Shown one piece after another: positions 1 through 8,263 of a stretch of 64,000 nt of DNA (position 1 is its first letter; every line of letters starts with the position of its first letter). The notes beneath the pieces are model-generated. The model saw nothing but the letters and a program-made list of their open reading frames with translations. It made no database searches and was not told the origin of the DNA. The translations under genes were made by a program, and so were the position numbers. This DNA is from JAPHTQ01 sp050288165 (GTDB taxonomy: Bacteria > Pseudomonadota > Gammaproteobacteria > Thiohalomonadales > Thiohalomonadaceae), in the NCBI GenBank assembly GCA_050288165.1, contig JBNKDG010000001.1, forward strand, positions 292,687 through 356,686, written 5' to 3'.

Positions 1-428
1 ACACCGCCAGTGCGCAGACCTGGCTTCCCAACGGCTTCAACGTCACTGATCTGGCGGTCAACCCCTACACCGAGGGCGATATCTGGCTGGCCGATGCGGA
101 CAACCTGTGGCATTCCGTCGACTCCGGACTCACCTGGACCAAGCTGACCGCCATGGCAACGGTAGGGGCGGAATACACGAGTTTTCATGGCGCCATCAAG
201 GTGGCATTGGGTAAGCCGGCCAATGGCTCCAGCTACTCGGCGGCCGTCTACCTGATCGGTACCATCAACGGCACAGACGGTGTCTACCGATCCGACGACG
301 AGGGTATCACCTGGACCCGCATCGACGACGATGCCCACCGCTACGGCGGCGTATCCGGGATCGTCGCCGACACCAACGTCTACGGCCGGGTGTTCATGGC
401 GGGGCGGGGAATGCTCTACAACTACTGA
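1..428 (+). CDS. C-terminal part of a GH74-like beta-propeller (BNR/sialidase-fold) protein, partial
   Basis: The reading frame is open from base 3 to the TGA at 426-428, so the 5' part of the gene lies outside the window. The last 140 or so residues carry Asp-box type repeats (DSGLTWTKL, YRSDDEGITWTRIDDD) and end in VYGRVFMAGRGMLYNY. That ending resembles the C-terminus of GH74 xyloglucanase-type seven-bladed propellers, where the closing strand reads YGRVYIGTNGRGI. Known members hydrolyse beta-glucans, but related propellers in bacteria include many non-enzymatic secreted proteins. The catalytic aspartates cannot be checked because the N-terminal part is missing. No terminator is obvious before the convergent helicase gene. 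Confidence 0.7.
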   Translation, partial: TASAQTWLPNGFNVTDLAVNPYTEGDIWLADADNLWHSVDSGLTWTKLTAMATVGAEYTSFHGAIKVALGKPANGSSYSAAVYLIGTINGTDGVYRSDDEGITWTRIDDDAHRYGGVSGIVADTNVYGRVFMAGRGMLYNY

Positions 429-581
429 TGCAGTTTTGCTGAGCCCGGGTATCGTCCAACCGGGGCGGGGGCAACCATGGTGGCTTGTCAGACAGGCATT
501 ATACCGAGCCCAACAATGGCGACGGGATAGAGCCGTCCGAGCAGGATGGAAGGCAGGGATTCGGCGGAGGGCGGTGCCCTC

Positions 582-1883
582 TTAGCGTTTGGGGCGCGGA
601 CGGCGCTTCCGCTTGGCATTGGCGGGTGAAGCGGACGGCTTGTGTCCCTGCCGGACCTCACCCGAACGTTGTCCATCCCGATGGCCGCTTTTGGCAGGGT
701 GATGCTTCTTCGGGTGTTTGGGCGGAGTCAGGTTCGACTGCGGCAATTCATGCACCGGTTCGAAGCCGTCCACATACTTTCGTTCCAGAATCTTTTTCGT
801 CAGTTTCTCGATGTCGGAAAGCTGCTTGAATTCGTCGGCACTCACCAGTGAGATCGCCTCGCCGGTGGAACCTGCCCGTCCGGTGCGGCCAATGCGATGC
901 ACGTAGTCCTCGGGCACATTGGGCAGATCGAAATTGATGACATGCGGTAGCTGATCGATGTCGATACCCCGCGCGGCGATGTCCGTCGCCACCAGCACAC
1001 GGATGGTCCCTTTTTTGAAATCCCCCAAGGCACGGGTACGAGCGCCCTGGCTCTTGTTGCCATGGATCGCATCCGCCTTGATCCCGCTGCCTGCCAACTG
1101 TTTCACCAGCTTGTTGGCACCGTGCTTGGTGCGGCTGAATACCAGCACCTGATTCCACTGATTGCGTTGCAACAGATCGATCAGCAGCGCGGCCTTGCGA
1201 CTCTTGTCCACTGGATGAATCCACTGCTTTACCGACGGCGCCGCCTGATTGCGCGGGGTGACGGAAATCTCGACCGGATTATTCACCAGCCCCTTTGCCA
1301 GGGCACGGATCTCTTCGGAGAAGGTGGCAGAGAACAGCAGGTTCTGGCGCCGCTTCGGTAACAGGTTCAGGATTTTACGAATGTCGTGAATGAAGCCCAT
1401 GTCGAGCATGCGGTCGGCCTCATCCAGTACCAGAATCTCAAGCTGCTTGAAGCGAATGGCATTCTGGTTGTAGAGATCGAGCAGACGCCCCGGCGTGGCC
1501 ACCAGCAGATCGACCCCCTTTCTCAGCTTCATCATCTGCGGGTTGATATTGACCCCGCCAAACACCACCGCCGAGCGCAATGGCAGATGCTTGCCGTAGG
1601 TGGCGATACTTTCCTCTACCTGCGCGGCCAACTCCCTTGTCGGCGTCAAAATCAACGCCCGCGCCTGATTGGCTTGCACCCTTTCGCCCTTCGCCAGCAG
1701 CTCCAGCATCGGCAGGGTAAACCCGGCGGTCTTGCCGGTACCGGTTTGCGCCGCCGCCATCACATCGCGGCGTTGCAGAATGGCCGGTATCGCCTTCGCC
1801 TGAATCGGCGTGGCTTCGGTGTAGCCTTGTTCGGAAACCGCCTGAAGCAGTTGAGGGGAGAGGCCGAGGGAGGAAAAGTTCAT
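582..1883 (-). CDS. rhlE: DEAD-box ATP-dependent RNA helicase RhlE
   Basis: This 433-residue protein has all the DEAD-box motifs in order: Q motif (ATPIQAKAIP), motif I AAQTGTGKT, DEAD in motif II, SAT in motif III, and HRIGRTGRAG in motif VI. A basic lysine/arginine-rich tail follows (about residues 375-433, ending KRKRRPRPKR), as is usual for RhlE. RhlE unwinds short RNA duplexes and works in ribosome assembly and RNA turnover in the cytoplasm. The N-terminus MNFSSLGLSPQLLQAV is typical, which supports the chosen ATG. The gene stands alone and converges with the propeller gene at 1-428. Confidence 0.95.
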   Translation of the reverse strand: MNFSSLGLSPQLLQAVSEQGYTEATPIQAKAIPAILQRRDVMAAAQTGTGKTAGFTLPMLELLAKGERVQANQARALILTPTRELAAQVEESIATYGKHLPLRSAVVFGGVNINPQMMKLRKGVDLLVATPGRLLDLYNQNAIRFKQLEILVLDEADRMLDMGFIHDIRKILNLLPKRRQNLLFSATFSEEIRALAKGLVNNPVEISVTPRNQAAPSVKQWIHPVDKSRKAALLIDLLQRNQWNQVLVFSRTKHGANKLVKQLAGSGIKADAIHGNKSQGARTRALGDFKKGTIRVLVATDIAARGIDIDQLPHVINFDLPNVPEDYVHRIGRTGRAGSTGEAISLVSADEFKQLSDIEKLTKKILERKYVDGFEPVHELPQSNLTPPKHPKKHHPAKSGHRDGQRSGEVRQGHKPSASPANAKRKRRPRPKR

Positions 1884-2109
1884 CGAAAATTCAGTAAATC
1901 AAAGCACGCGGGCGGGCGGGTAGCTTACAGCAATCGTGTGGGATTCGATACCGCCTGCCTGTTAAACCGGCCGCGGCAGGCGATAGTTTTCAAGCAATTC
2001 GAAGAAGACATCCTGCACAATATCCTCGGCAGCGGCATTATGCGTCAGTCCGGTGTCCATATGAATAAAGACGCATGAAAGATGAAAATATTGTATGGGG
2101 AAGGAAAAA

Positions 2110-2874
2110 CTACAGTGTAAGCACCGGCCAGGCCGATGCCAGCATCGTGATGAGGTAGAGCAGACCAAGCAGAATCGGCTGATGGATCAAATAGAGCAGC
2201 AGGCTGTGGCGACCCGCCAGTTGTAGTAATGGCCATACGCCACCGTTACCCTGCCAGCTTGTGATTTTACCTTTCGCTGTCGGTAACCAACTGCCAACAA
2301 AAATCCCCAGCAGCACCACACCGAACCAGGGCAATAGCGGTACGTAATCCTCGGTGATCGGCTTGTGGGTCATCAGGCCAATCCACTGTAAAAATGGTTG
2401 GTTGAACAGTGGATCGCTAAAACCAAGTCCCAACCACAAAAGCCCGATCCCCGCGAACAGTGTCAGCCAGCGATAGCGCAGGAACGGCAGTCCAAGCAGA
2501 CTGGCCACGGCGATGAAATGAAGAATGCCGAAGAAAATATAACTGTTCGGAAAGAGCAGGGCGCTGGCGATGGTCACGCCCGCAGCGGCGGCAACTAGCA
2601 CAAGCAATCTTCGCCAGACCACACGCCAACGGATCCCATGGGAATTGGCCAGCTGCAGGCTGATACCGACGAGCAACAAAAACAGTGAAACGATCACGGC
2701 GCGCGCGCCGAGCCAGAACGGCGAGTGATTGAAATCGAAGTGAGTGAGGCCGTAGTAGGTGAGATCGAAACAGAAATGATAAGCAAACATCAGCAACAGA
2801 GCGATGCCGCGTCCAGCGTCAATAAGCGCCAGGCGTGGAGATTTGTCTGAATAGTCTTCTGGAGTCGGTTGCAT
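2110..2874 (-). CDS. DUF1624 (heparan-alpha-glucosaminide N-acetyltransferase-like) membrane protein
   Basis: The 254-residue protein is highly hydrophobic with about seven membrane segments. It opens with RLALIDAGRGIALLLMFAYH, the signature of the DUF1624 / HGSNAT catalytic-like family, where a conserved (V/I)D..RG motif and a membrane histidine (here MFAYHFCFDL) occur. Family members are thought to move acetyl groups across the membrane onto sugars, but bacterial members of this length are mostly uncharacterised. It is a single gene between rhlE and the AraC regulator, with about 225 bp separating it from rhlE. The membrane topology is visible in the sequence; the acyl-transfer role is only family knowledge. 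Confidence 0.75.
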   Translation of the reverse strand: MQPTPEDYSDKSPRLALIDAGRGIALLLMFAYHFCFDLTYYGLTHFDFNHSPFWLGARAVIVSLFLLLVGISLQLANSHGIRWRVVWRRLLVLVAAAAGVTIASALLFPNSYIFFGILHFIAVASLLGLPFLRYRWLTLFAGIGLLWLGLGFSDPLFNQPFLQWIGLMTHKPITEDYVPLLPWFGVVLLGIFVGSWLPTAKGKITSWQGNGGVWPLLQLAGRHSLLLYLIHQPILLGLLYLITMLASAWPVLTL

Positions 2875-3002
2875 TAAGGTTATTACAGTGTTCTTACTGG
2901 TGATGACTTTTCCACAGTACCATAGACGCGGTGACAGGGATTAAAAGCCTCATCGCTGGTTGGTTGTACTTATATAGATCCTGTCCCACGATATTCAGCA
3001 CA

Positions 3003-3881
3003 CTATCCCAGTTCCGCACTTGGCGGTATGCCAAATTTGCGCGAGTATTCCCGGCTGAACTGTGTTGGGCTTTCATAGCCAACTTCAAAGGCAGTGGAAG
3101 AAACAGGCAATTTCTCGTTGCGCAGCAGACGTTGAGCTTCAATAAGACGCATATCTTTCTGATACTGCAAGGGCGTCGTCTCAGTGACTTTTTTAAATCG
3201 TTCGTAAAAGGATGACTCGCTCATCCCGATCGTTTTAGCCATTTCCTTTATCGAGAGAGGTTTTCTGAAGTTTGCTCTAAGGTGAGTGATAGCCTTATAG
3301 ATCTGGCTCGCGTAACTCTCATGTCCCAGCAGTTGTCTTAGCATTGCGCCATGAGGCGCCATTAATAATCTGAAGTGAATCTCTTTTAATACCAGCGGCC
3401 CTAGTACTTTCTTTTCGTTGGGCTGTTCAGCGAGCGCCAGATATCGTGATATTGCATCAATGATCTCTTCCCCGGTCCTCTCTGCATTCATGGCAGTAGT
3501 CGGGTGATCGTTCTCGGGGATTCCATCTATTTCATGGTAGAGAGCGCGGAGGATGCTGAGGTCGATCGATAGAATCACCGCGAGATAGGGGAATTTTGGA
3601 CTGGCCTGGGTGATTCGCGAGACGACCGGCAGGCTGTGGCTAACAATCAGGGATTCGCCGGCACCGAATTTAATGGTTCTGTCCCCTGCAGTCGTTTCTT
3701 TTTCTCCCCGTAGTATCAGGCAGATGACAGGATCATAGATGGTCGCCTCAAGCTCCGTTGTCTTGTTGCTTTGCAGTAACGTCAAACCAGGCATGGGCGA
3801 TACGAGGCTATGAGGCATGTTCGCCAGTTTGTCGAAGTGTTTTGTCGCCTGCTTAGTTAGCGTTGTAAGTGACATTTTCAT
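3003..3881 (-). CDS. AraC-family transcriptional regulator (AraC_N type)
   Basis: This 292-residue protein has an N-terminal cupin-like AraC_N domain (about residues 25-180; the segment VICLILRGEKETTAGDRTI is typical) and a C-terminal double helix-turn-helix (about 195-290). The two helix-turn-helix units are recognisable as KPLSIKEMAKTIGMSESSF and VSSTAFEVGYESPTQFSREY, followed by the usual KFGIPPS. It is transcribed divergently from the short-chain dehydrogenase at 4044, and the 162 bp between them would hold both promoters. It is therefore likely to control that dehydrogenase. AraC_N regulators paired with a divergent oxidoreductase commonly respond to an aldehyde or similar small molecule; the inducer here is unknown. 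Confidence 0.9.
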   Translation of the reverse strand: MKMSLTTLTKQATKHFDKLANMPHSLVSPMPGLTLLQSNKTTELEATIYDPVICLILRGEKETTAGDRTIKFGAGESLIVSHSLPVVSRITQASPKFPYLAVILSIDLSILRALYHEIDGIPENDHPTTAMNAERTGEEIIDAISRYLALAEQPNEKKVLGPLVLKEIHFRLLMAPHGAMLRQLLGHESYASQIYKAITHLRANFRKPLSIKEMAKTIGMSESSFYERFKKVTETTPLQYQKDMRLIEAQRLLRNEKLPVSSTAFEVGYESPTQFSREYSRKFGIPPSAELG

Positions 3882-4043
3882 GATTCTTCTGTGCTGGTAG
3901 TGTATGGAAGATTATAGCGCCAATCGCACTTTAATCCCGGCCAGTGGAGGATTAGGCATTACTCACGGAAGAATTGGCAGGCGTGGGACCTGTACGGCTC
4001 CTATGCTTAACTTACTTATCATTGGCAAACAGAGAGTAAGCAC

Positions 4044-4949
4044 ATGTCTTCCATCGAAACCCAATTTCTCGACCTTACCAGTCATCACACCCAATACTCC
4101 GACATCGACCCCAAAAGTACTTTAAAGGGAAGCGCTGCGGGTAAGACGGTATTTATCTCGGGCGCGTCACGGGGTATAGGACAGGCCACTGCAGTTGCTT
4201 TTGCTCAGGCTGGGGCGGAAGCGATCTATATCACCGCACGTTCGGAAACGGCGCTTGAGGAAACCAAAACAAAGATTCTCGAGGCCAATCCGGATACGCA
4301 GTGTGCATACAGGGTTTGCGATGTGACCGATGCGGAACAGGTTAAAGCTGCGATAGACGACTGTGTGGCGAAGTTCGGTGGCATCGATGTCGCGGATACC
4401 AATGCAGGTTATCTCGGCAAGTGGACCAAGATTGGCGAATCTGACGTAGACAATTGGTGGTACTCATGGGAGATCAATGTAAAGGGCACCTATCTGGTTG
4501 TCCGCTATGCCCTGCCACATCTTATCGAATCCGCACATAAGCATGCTGCGAAGGGCGCGTCGGGCGGGCACTTGATCATGCTTTCATCTGTCGGTGCGCA
4601 ACTGCTGATGCCCGGCGCGTCCGATTATCAGGCATCCAAGCATGTGATTAATCGCCTTTGCGAGTTCATCGATGTGGATCATGGTGAGGATGGCATTAAG
4701 TGTTTTGCTATCCACCCTGGTGGTGTGCCTACAACGCTGGGAAAGAATATGCCCGAAGACTTGCATCAATTTCTTGTAGATGAACCGGAGCTGGCAGCAG
4801 GATTTATCGTGTGGCTTTGTTCGGGTAAAGCGGATTGGGCCAAAGGGCGTTACCTGAGTAGCAACTGGGATGTGAATGAACTAACGCAAATGAAAGATCA
4901 GATCATTAAGGATGATCTTCTGGTGAATCGTTTGCGTACAAAAGGCTGA
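4044..4949 (+). CDS. short-chain dehydrogenase/reductase (SDR family)
   Basis: The 301-residue protein has a Rossmann fold with the classical SDR motifs: nucleotide-binding FISGASRGIG (about residues 33-42), the NAG strand motif (DTNAGYLG), the catalytic serine in IMLSSVG and the catalytic YQASK pair. A 30-residue N-terminal extension precedes the fold. The substrate loop has an aromatic stretch (VDNWWYSWEINVKG) more familiar from the SDRs of fungi and some actinobacteria than from proteobacterial house-keeping SDRs, which hints at transfer; this is an impression and was not searched. The substrate is unknown. A hairpin terminator follows at 4972-4992. Regulation is probably by the divergent AraC protein. 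Confidence 0.9.
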   Translation: MSSIETQFLDLTSHHTQYSDIDPKSTLKGSAAGKTVFISGASRGIGQATAVAFAQAGAEAIYITARSETALEETKTKILEANPDTQCAYRVCDVTDAEQVKAAIDDCVAKFGGIDVADTNAGYLGKWTKIGESDVDNWWYSWEINVKGTYLVVRYALPHLIESAHKHAAKGASGGHLIMLSSVGAQLLMPGASDYQASKHVINRLCEFIDVDHGEDGIKCFAIHPGGVPTTLGKNMPEDLHQFLVDEPELAAGFIVWLCSGKADWAKGRYLSSNWDVNELTQMKDQIIKDDLLVNRLRTKG

Positions 4950-4971
4950 AGCATTGAACTAACCAAAACTA

Positions 4972-4998
4972 AAGGGGGCGATTTGCCCCCTTACTTGT
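4972..4998 (+). terminator. hairpin terminator after the SDR gene
   Basis: AAGGGGGC (4972-4979) pairs with GCCCCCTT (4985-4992) across a five-base loop, 22 bases after the SDR stop codon. The following T tract is weak (TTACTTGTT). It lies between convergent genes and may serve both. Confidence 0.6.
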
Positions 4999-5012
4999 TA
5001 AGGCCTGATTGA

Positions 5013-5414
5013 TTAGTTTGATACGCTGCTGACATTCTCAAGCCCGAGTTTCGTCAGATGGGTTTTTACCCTGTGGGAGCATGTGTTGTATTCGCCCTGC
5101 AGTAGCAGCTTGCGCGCCTTCTCAATGTCACCGCTATCGACGCAGCGGATCACTTCCCCGGCCGCCTTGTGGAAGCAGGCATGGACCTCTTTCAAATCCG
5201 GGAATCTCGGATGGGCACCGTAGTGCTTGCCGCCCGCGCCGTAGATCCACTTGCCCAGGGCGCAACAATCGTCGCGACCGACGGTACTGTGATCAAGTTT
5301 TTCAGTGCTCGTACCATCAACGTAGGCCTCAAGGCGGACCCGCCAGAGTACGTGTGCCTGAATGGCAGCATAGAAGTCGACGCTTTCGATCTCATCTTGT
5401 TGGGGGTTAGACAT
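5013..5414 (-). CDS. stand-alone CZB (chemoreceptor zinc-binding) domain protein
   Basis: Nearly the whole 133-residue protein is a CZB four-helix domain. The zinc ligands expected for the family are visible: His in IQAHVLWR, Cys in DDCCALGKWIYG, and His in the EVHACFHKA helix. CZB domains sense zinc or hypochlorous acid through a Cys/His-bound zinc and usually sit at the end of chemoreceptors or diguanylate cyclases. Here the domain stands alone, so it may bind another signalling protein. The start at MSNPQQ (5414) was chosen over a longer frame to 5477 because AGGAG lies about nine bases upstream. A full receptor with the same domain lies at 38163-40424. Confidence 0.8.
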   Translation of the reverse strand: MSNPQQDEIESVDFYAAIQAHVLWRVRLEAYVDGTSTEKLDHSTVGRDDCCALGKWIYGAGGKHYGAHPRFPDLKEVHACFHKAAGEVIRCVDSGDIEKARKLLLQGEYNTCSHRVKTHLTKLGLENVSSVSN

Positions 5415-5815
5415 GACATCCGGCTCCTGGTACAAATCGGTCTTTAATATGCTGGATGGCTTCCTGCCTGATGGCAACAGCTGAATTCATGGCCCTGTCG
5501 TCGAACTATTCGCGACGTAGGCAGGGGGCATTCCCTTGCCATTGCGTCGCTTTCCCTGCCTTGCATCCCTTCGCTTGTTGCTCCCTGCCATCTTTCTACC
5601 CCAAAAGTGGTAGTCTGGCAACTTTGGCGTGGTGTGTGCTCTGACTTGTGAAGTGAGTTATGTCGCCAACCCGGTGTCTTCATTGCCTGTATATTTACGA
5701 TGATTAGCTGGCTGGAATGCTAATGCCTTGTTTAGTTTAGGTTTTCTATATTTTAAAACGGAACAGATGCAGGGTAAGCTGTTCACCTATCACACTTGAT
5801 TATAACAAGACCTTT
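5415..5815. other. intergenic region between the CZB gene and the NarL-type regulator
   Basis: This is 401 bp without a convincing gene. The only structure seen is a small hairpin (CTACC around 5597 with GGTAG) and an AT-rich stretch just upstream of 5816 that could hold the promoter of the two-component operon. No known motif was recognised. Confidence 0.4.
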
Positions 5816-6421
5816 ATGCGCATCATTTTGGCCGACGATCACAAGCTCTTCAGGGATGCCCTCAGGGTTGTCCTGGAAACCGTACCGGACTACGAGGTGG
5901 TGGCGGAGGTCGGTAATGCGCCGGATTTGAAGGAAGCGGTCTCCCAGTTACAACCCGATCTGGTTATTCAGGACTACCGCATGCCGGGCGGGGGTACGGT
6001 CGCGGTGCTGGAGTACATCAAGCAGCGCTATCCCGAGATCAAGGTCATTATGCTGACCGGTGTCGATTCAGGGGCACTGTTTCAGCAGCTGCTGGATTCC
6101 AATGCGGACGGTGTATTGCTCAAGGAGATTTCTGCGGAAGAGACGCTGGCATCGATTAGAAAGGTGATGAGCGGCAAGCGGGCGCTCTCTCCCGGTGTGA
6201 GTGAGCAGGCGTTGCCGGGCAGGCCAGACCTCACGACGCGGGAATTCCAGATCATGGAACTGGTTGTCGAGGGCCTCAATAGCGCAGAGATTTCAGCAAG
6301 GCTCAACCTCTCGGCCAAGACGGTTGAGAATCATCGCTACAGTTTGATGAAAAAACTGGGCCTGAAGAATACGGTGGAACTGGTGCACTACGTGCGCAAG
6401 CATGGCTTGCTTGAAAACTGA
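5816..6421 (+). CDS. NarL/FixJ-type response regulator (LuxR HTH)
   Basis: This 201-residue protein has an N-terminal receiver domain (acidic pair Asp7-Asp8, phospho-acceptor Asp53 in VIQDYRMPGG) and a C-terminal LuxR-type helix-turn-helix (about residues 135-195). The latter includes LTTREFQIMELVVEGLNSAEISARLNLSAKTVENH split over two helices. The receiver's usual lysine is seen in VLLKEIS. The gene is followed immediately by a hybrid histidine kinase whose start lies at or just past its stop codon, so the two are co-transcribed and most likely form a cognate pair. Target genes are not evident from the sequence. Confidence 0.92.
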   Translation: MRIILADDHKLFRDALRVVLETVPDYEVVAEVGNAPDLKEAVSQLQPDLVIQDYRMPGGGTVAVLEYIKQRYPEIKVIMLTGVDSGALFQQLLDSNADGVLLKEISAEETLASIRKVMSGKRALSPGVSEQALPGRPDLTTREFQIMELVVEGLNSAEISARLNLSAKTVENHRYSLMKKLGLKNTVELVHYVRKHGLLEN

Positions 6422-6428
6422 GCGAGCC

Positions 6429-8150
6429 ATGCGTCTGACACTCAAACAGCACTTCAACCGATTTATCACAGCAGGGTTTGAACACGGTGGCGATATCTTT
6501 CTGCTGCGCCGCCTGGTACTGATCACCTCGCTGTTATCGATGATCATCTTTCTCTTCTCTTTCTTCACTGTTTACAACTTCCTTACTGGAGACATCAGAA
6601 CCGAACTACTTGACGCGGGCGGCCTTATCGTAGGGCTCACGGCCATGTACCAGCTACAGCGTCACAAGCGTCTGGAACTGGCCATCAACATCGTCGTTTT
6701 TTTACTGTTCTTATTCCTGCTGCTGTTCGCCAGCATCAACCAGAACCATAGCTACGGCCTTATCTGGACCTTCTTCTTCCCCGTATTCACGCTACTGCTC
6801 AAGGGACAGCGTACCGGTACACTGCTTGTGGTCGCGTTTTATTTATTACTGCTGCCCTTGGCTTATCTCGGTATTGGCAGCTGGCAGGATGGGCAGTGGG
6901 ATTTGACCAGCTTTATCCGCTTCAGCCTGGCCTCGCTGGTGATCTACTACAGTGCCTACTTCAGTGAGCATTCGCTACAGCGCTCCTACAATGAACTGAG
7001 TCAAACGACCCGGCGTGAGCAAGAGGCGGCGAAACAGCACACCGAAGAGGTTCTGCAGCTGCTTGAGAACAAGAAACAGTTGATGGCCGACATGTCCCAC
7101 GACCTGCGCCAGCCGTTGAATTCCATAGGGCTTTTTCTGTATGCCCTGAAGCAGAAAGTGCAGGGTGACAACGGAGCCATACAACTCATCGACAAGATCG
7201 CCAGCGCCCATCAGGCATTAAGCGAAATATTTTCCGCGCTACTTGAGATATCCAACATAGATACCGGAAAGATTCGGATCCACGCCAAACTGATAGCGCC
7301 AACCATAGTGGTGCAATCGGTGGTCGATGAATTGACAGACACAGCCACCGCCAAAGGTCTGCAAATCCGCCATAACGGTAGCGATGCCTGGGCGATGACC
7401 GACGAGGTATTGTTGTCGCGCATCGTGCGCAACCTGTTAGGCAACGCGATTAAATATACCGACAAGGGCCACATCGAGATCACCGAAAGCGTTGCGCAGC
7501 AGCGCCTGAGCATTGCCATAACAGACACAGGCATCGGTATCCCAGAAGACGAACTGGAGAGTATCTTTGCCGAGTATTACCAGATCGGCAACAAGCGTCG
7601 TGATCGCAGGGAAGGGGTCGGTCTCGGGCTGGCGATTACCAAACGTCTGTGTGATCTGCTCGGCTATGAACTCAGCGTCACCTCCACCGAGGGGGCAGGC
7701 TCTTGTTTCACCATTACACTGCCGGCAACCGATGCGCAGACCATGCCTGCAGAACTGGAATACCCAACCGATCAGCCAAATCTGGAAGACGTTCGTGTAC
7801 TGGTGATCGATGACGAACCCGAAATCCTGGCCGGGATGCGGCTGATTCTGGAGTCGTGGCAGTGTGAGGTGGACACCGCGAGCGATTATCGTCAGGCGTC
7901 GGCGGCGCTTGCCGCGACTCCCCCCGATATCATCCTCTGCGACTATCGTCTGCAGGATGACATGACCGGTCTGGATGTCTTGCGCAGCCTGGAACAGCAG
8001 CATGGCAAGCCTATCCCGGCCATCATTATTACCGGTGAGCATACCGCCGTGGTAGAAGCCGAACTCCGGCAGATGGACTACCTGCTACTGACCAAACCCA
8101 TTCAGCCCATGCAGTTGCAGGTGGCGATCAGCAACCTGCTCGCCCGCTAA
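6429..8150 (+). CDS. hybrid histidine kinase with six-helix membrane sensor and C-terminal receiver
   Basis: This is a membrane sensor kinase of about 573 residues. The first 200 residues form about six membrane segments. A short coiled coil and a HisKA domain follow (phospho-acceptor His224 in MSHDLRQPLNS), then an HATPase domain (N box NLLGNAIKYT, DTGIGI, GVGLGLAI) and a C-terminal receiver (Asp505 in LCDYRL, lysine in LLTKPI). The SHDLRQP variant of the H box is typical of kinases paired with NarL-type regulators, matching the gene just upstream. The ATG at 6429 follows that gene's stop by seven bases; an alternative ATG at 6402 would overlap it. The signal is unknown. Confidence 0.9.
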   Translation: MRLTLKQHFNRFITAGFEHGGDIFLLRRLVLITSLLSMIIFLFSFFTVYNFLTGDIRTELLDAGGLIVGLTAMYQLQRHKRLELAINIVVFLLFLFLLLFASINQNHSYGLIWTFFFPVFTLLLKGQRTGTLLVVAFYLLLLPLAYLGIGSWQDGQWDLTSFIRFSLASLVIYYSAYFSEHSLQRSYNELSQTTRREQEAAKQHTEEVLQLLENKKQLMADMSHDLRQPLNSIGLFLYALKQKVQGDNGAIQLIDKIASAHQALSEIFSALLEISNIDTGKIRIHAKLIAPTIVVQSVVDELTDTATAKGLQIRHNGSDAWAMTDEVLLSRIVRNLLGNAIKYTDKGHIEITESVAQQRLSIAITDTGIGIPEDELESIFAEYYQIGNKRRDRREGVGLGLAITKRLCDLLGYELSVTSTEGAGSCFTITLPATDAQTMPAELEYPTDQPNLEDVRVLVIDDEPEILAGMRLILESWQCEVDTASDYRQASAALAATPPDIILCDYRLQDDMTGLDVLRSLEQQHGKPIPAIIITGEHTAVVEAELRQMDYLLLTKPIQPMQLQVAISNLLAR

Positions 8151-8174
8151 TCAGATTCCAGCCCCGCACGATGC

Positions 8175-8263
8175 AAATTGGGTGTTTTCACTCAGGCGCC
8201 GCCGCGCCTGCCTGATGGATAATTGATCATCATTAGACCGGATGTCCGTGTCAGGAGAATGCG
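8175..8263 (+). promoter_or_regulatory. duplicated leader with hairpin, copy 1
   Basis: The 89 bases before the Kelch lipoprotein are almost identical to 11150-11238 before the next lipoprotein, with a constant offset of 2975. They hold a hairpin, CAGGCGC (8193-8199) with GCGCCTG (8204-8210), and the ribosome site AGGAG before the ATG. Copy 2 has a different loop and weaker stem but can still fold. Confidence 0.65.

Noticed and set aside
1962..2078. Minus-strand frame reading HMDTGLTHNAAAEDIVQDVF with a tail
   Set aside because: It looks slightly protein-like and could be a gene remnant, but there is no start, no ribosome site and no family match, so it was left out.
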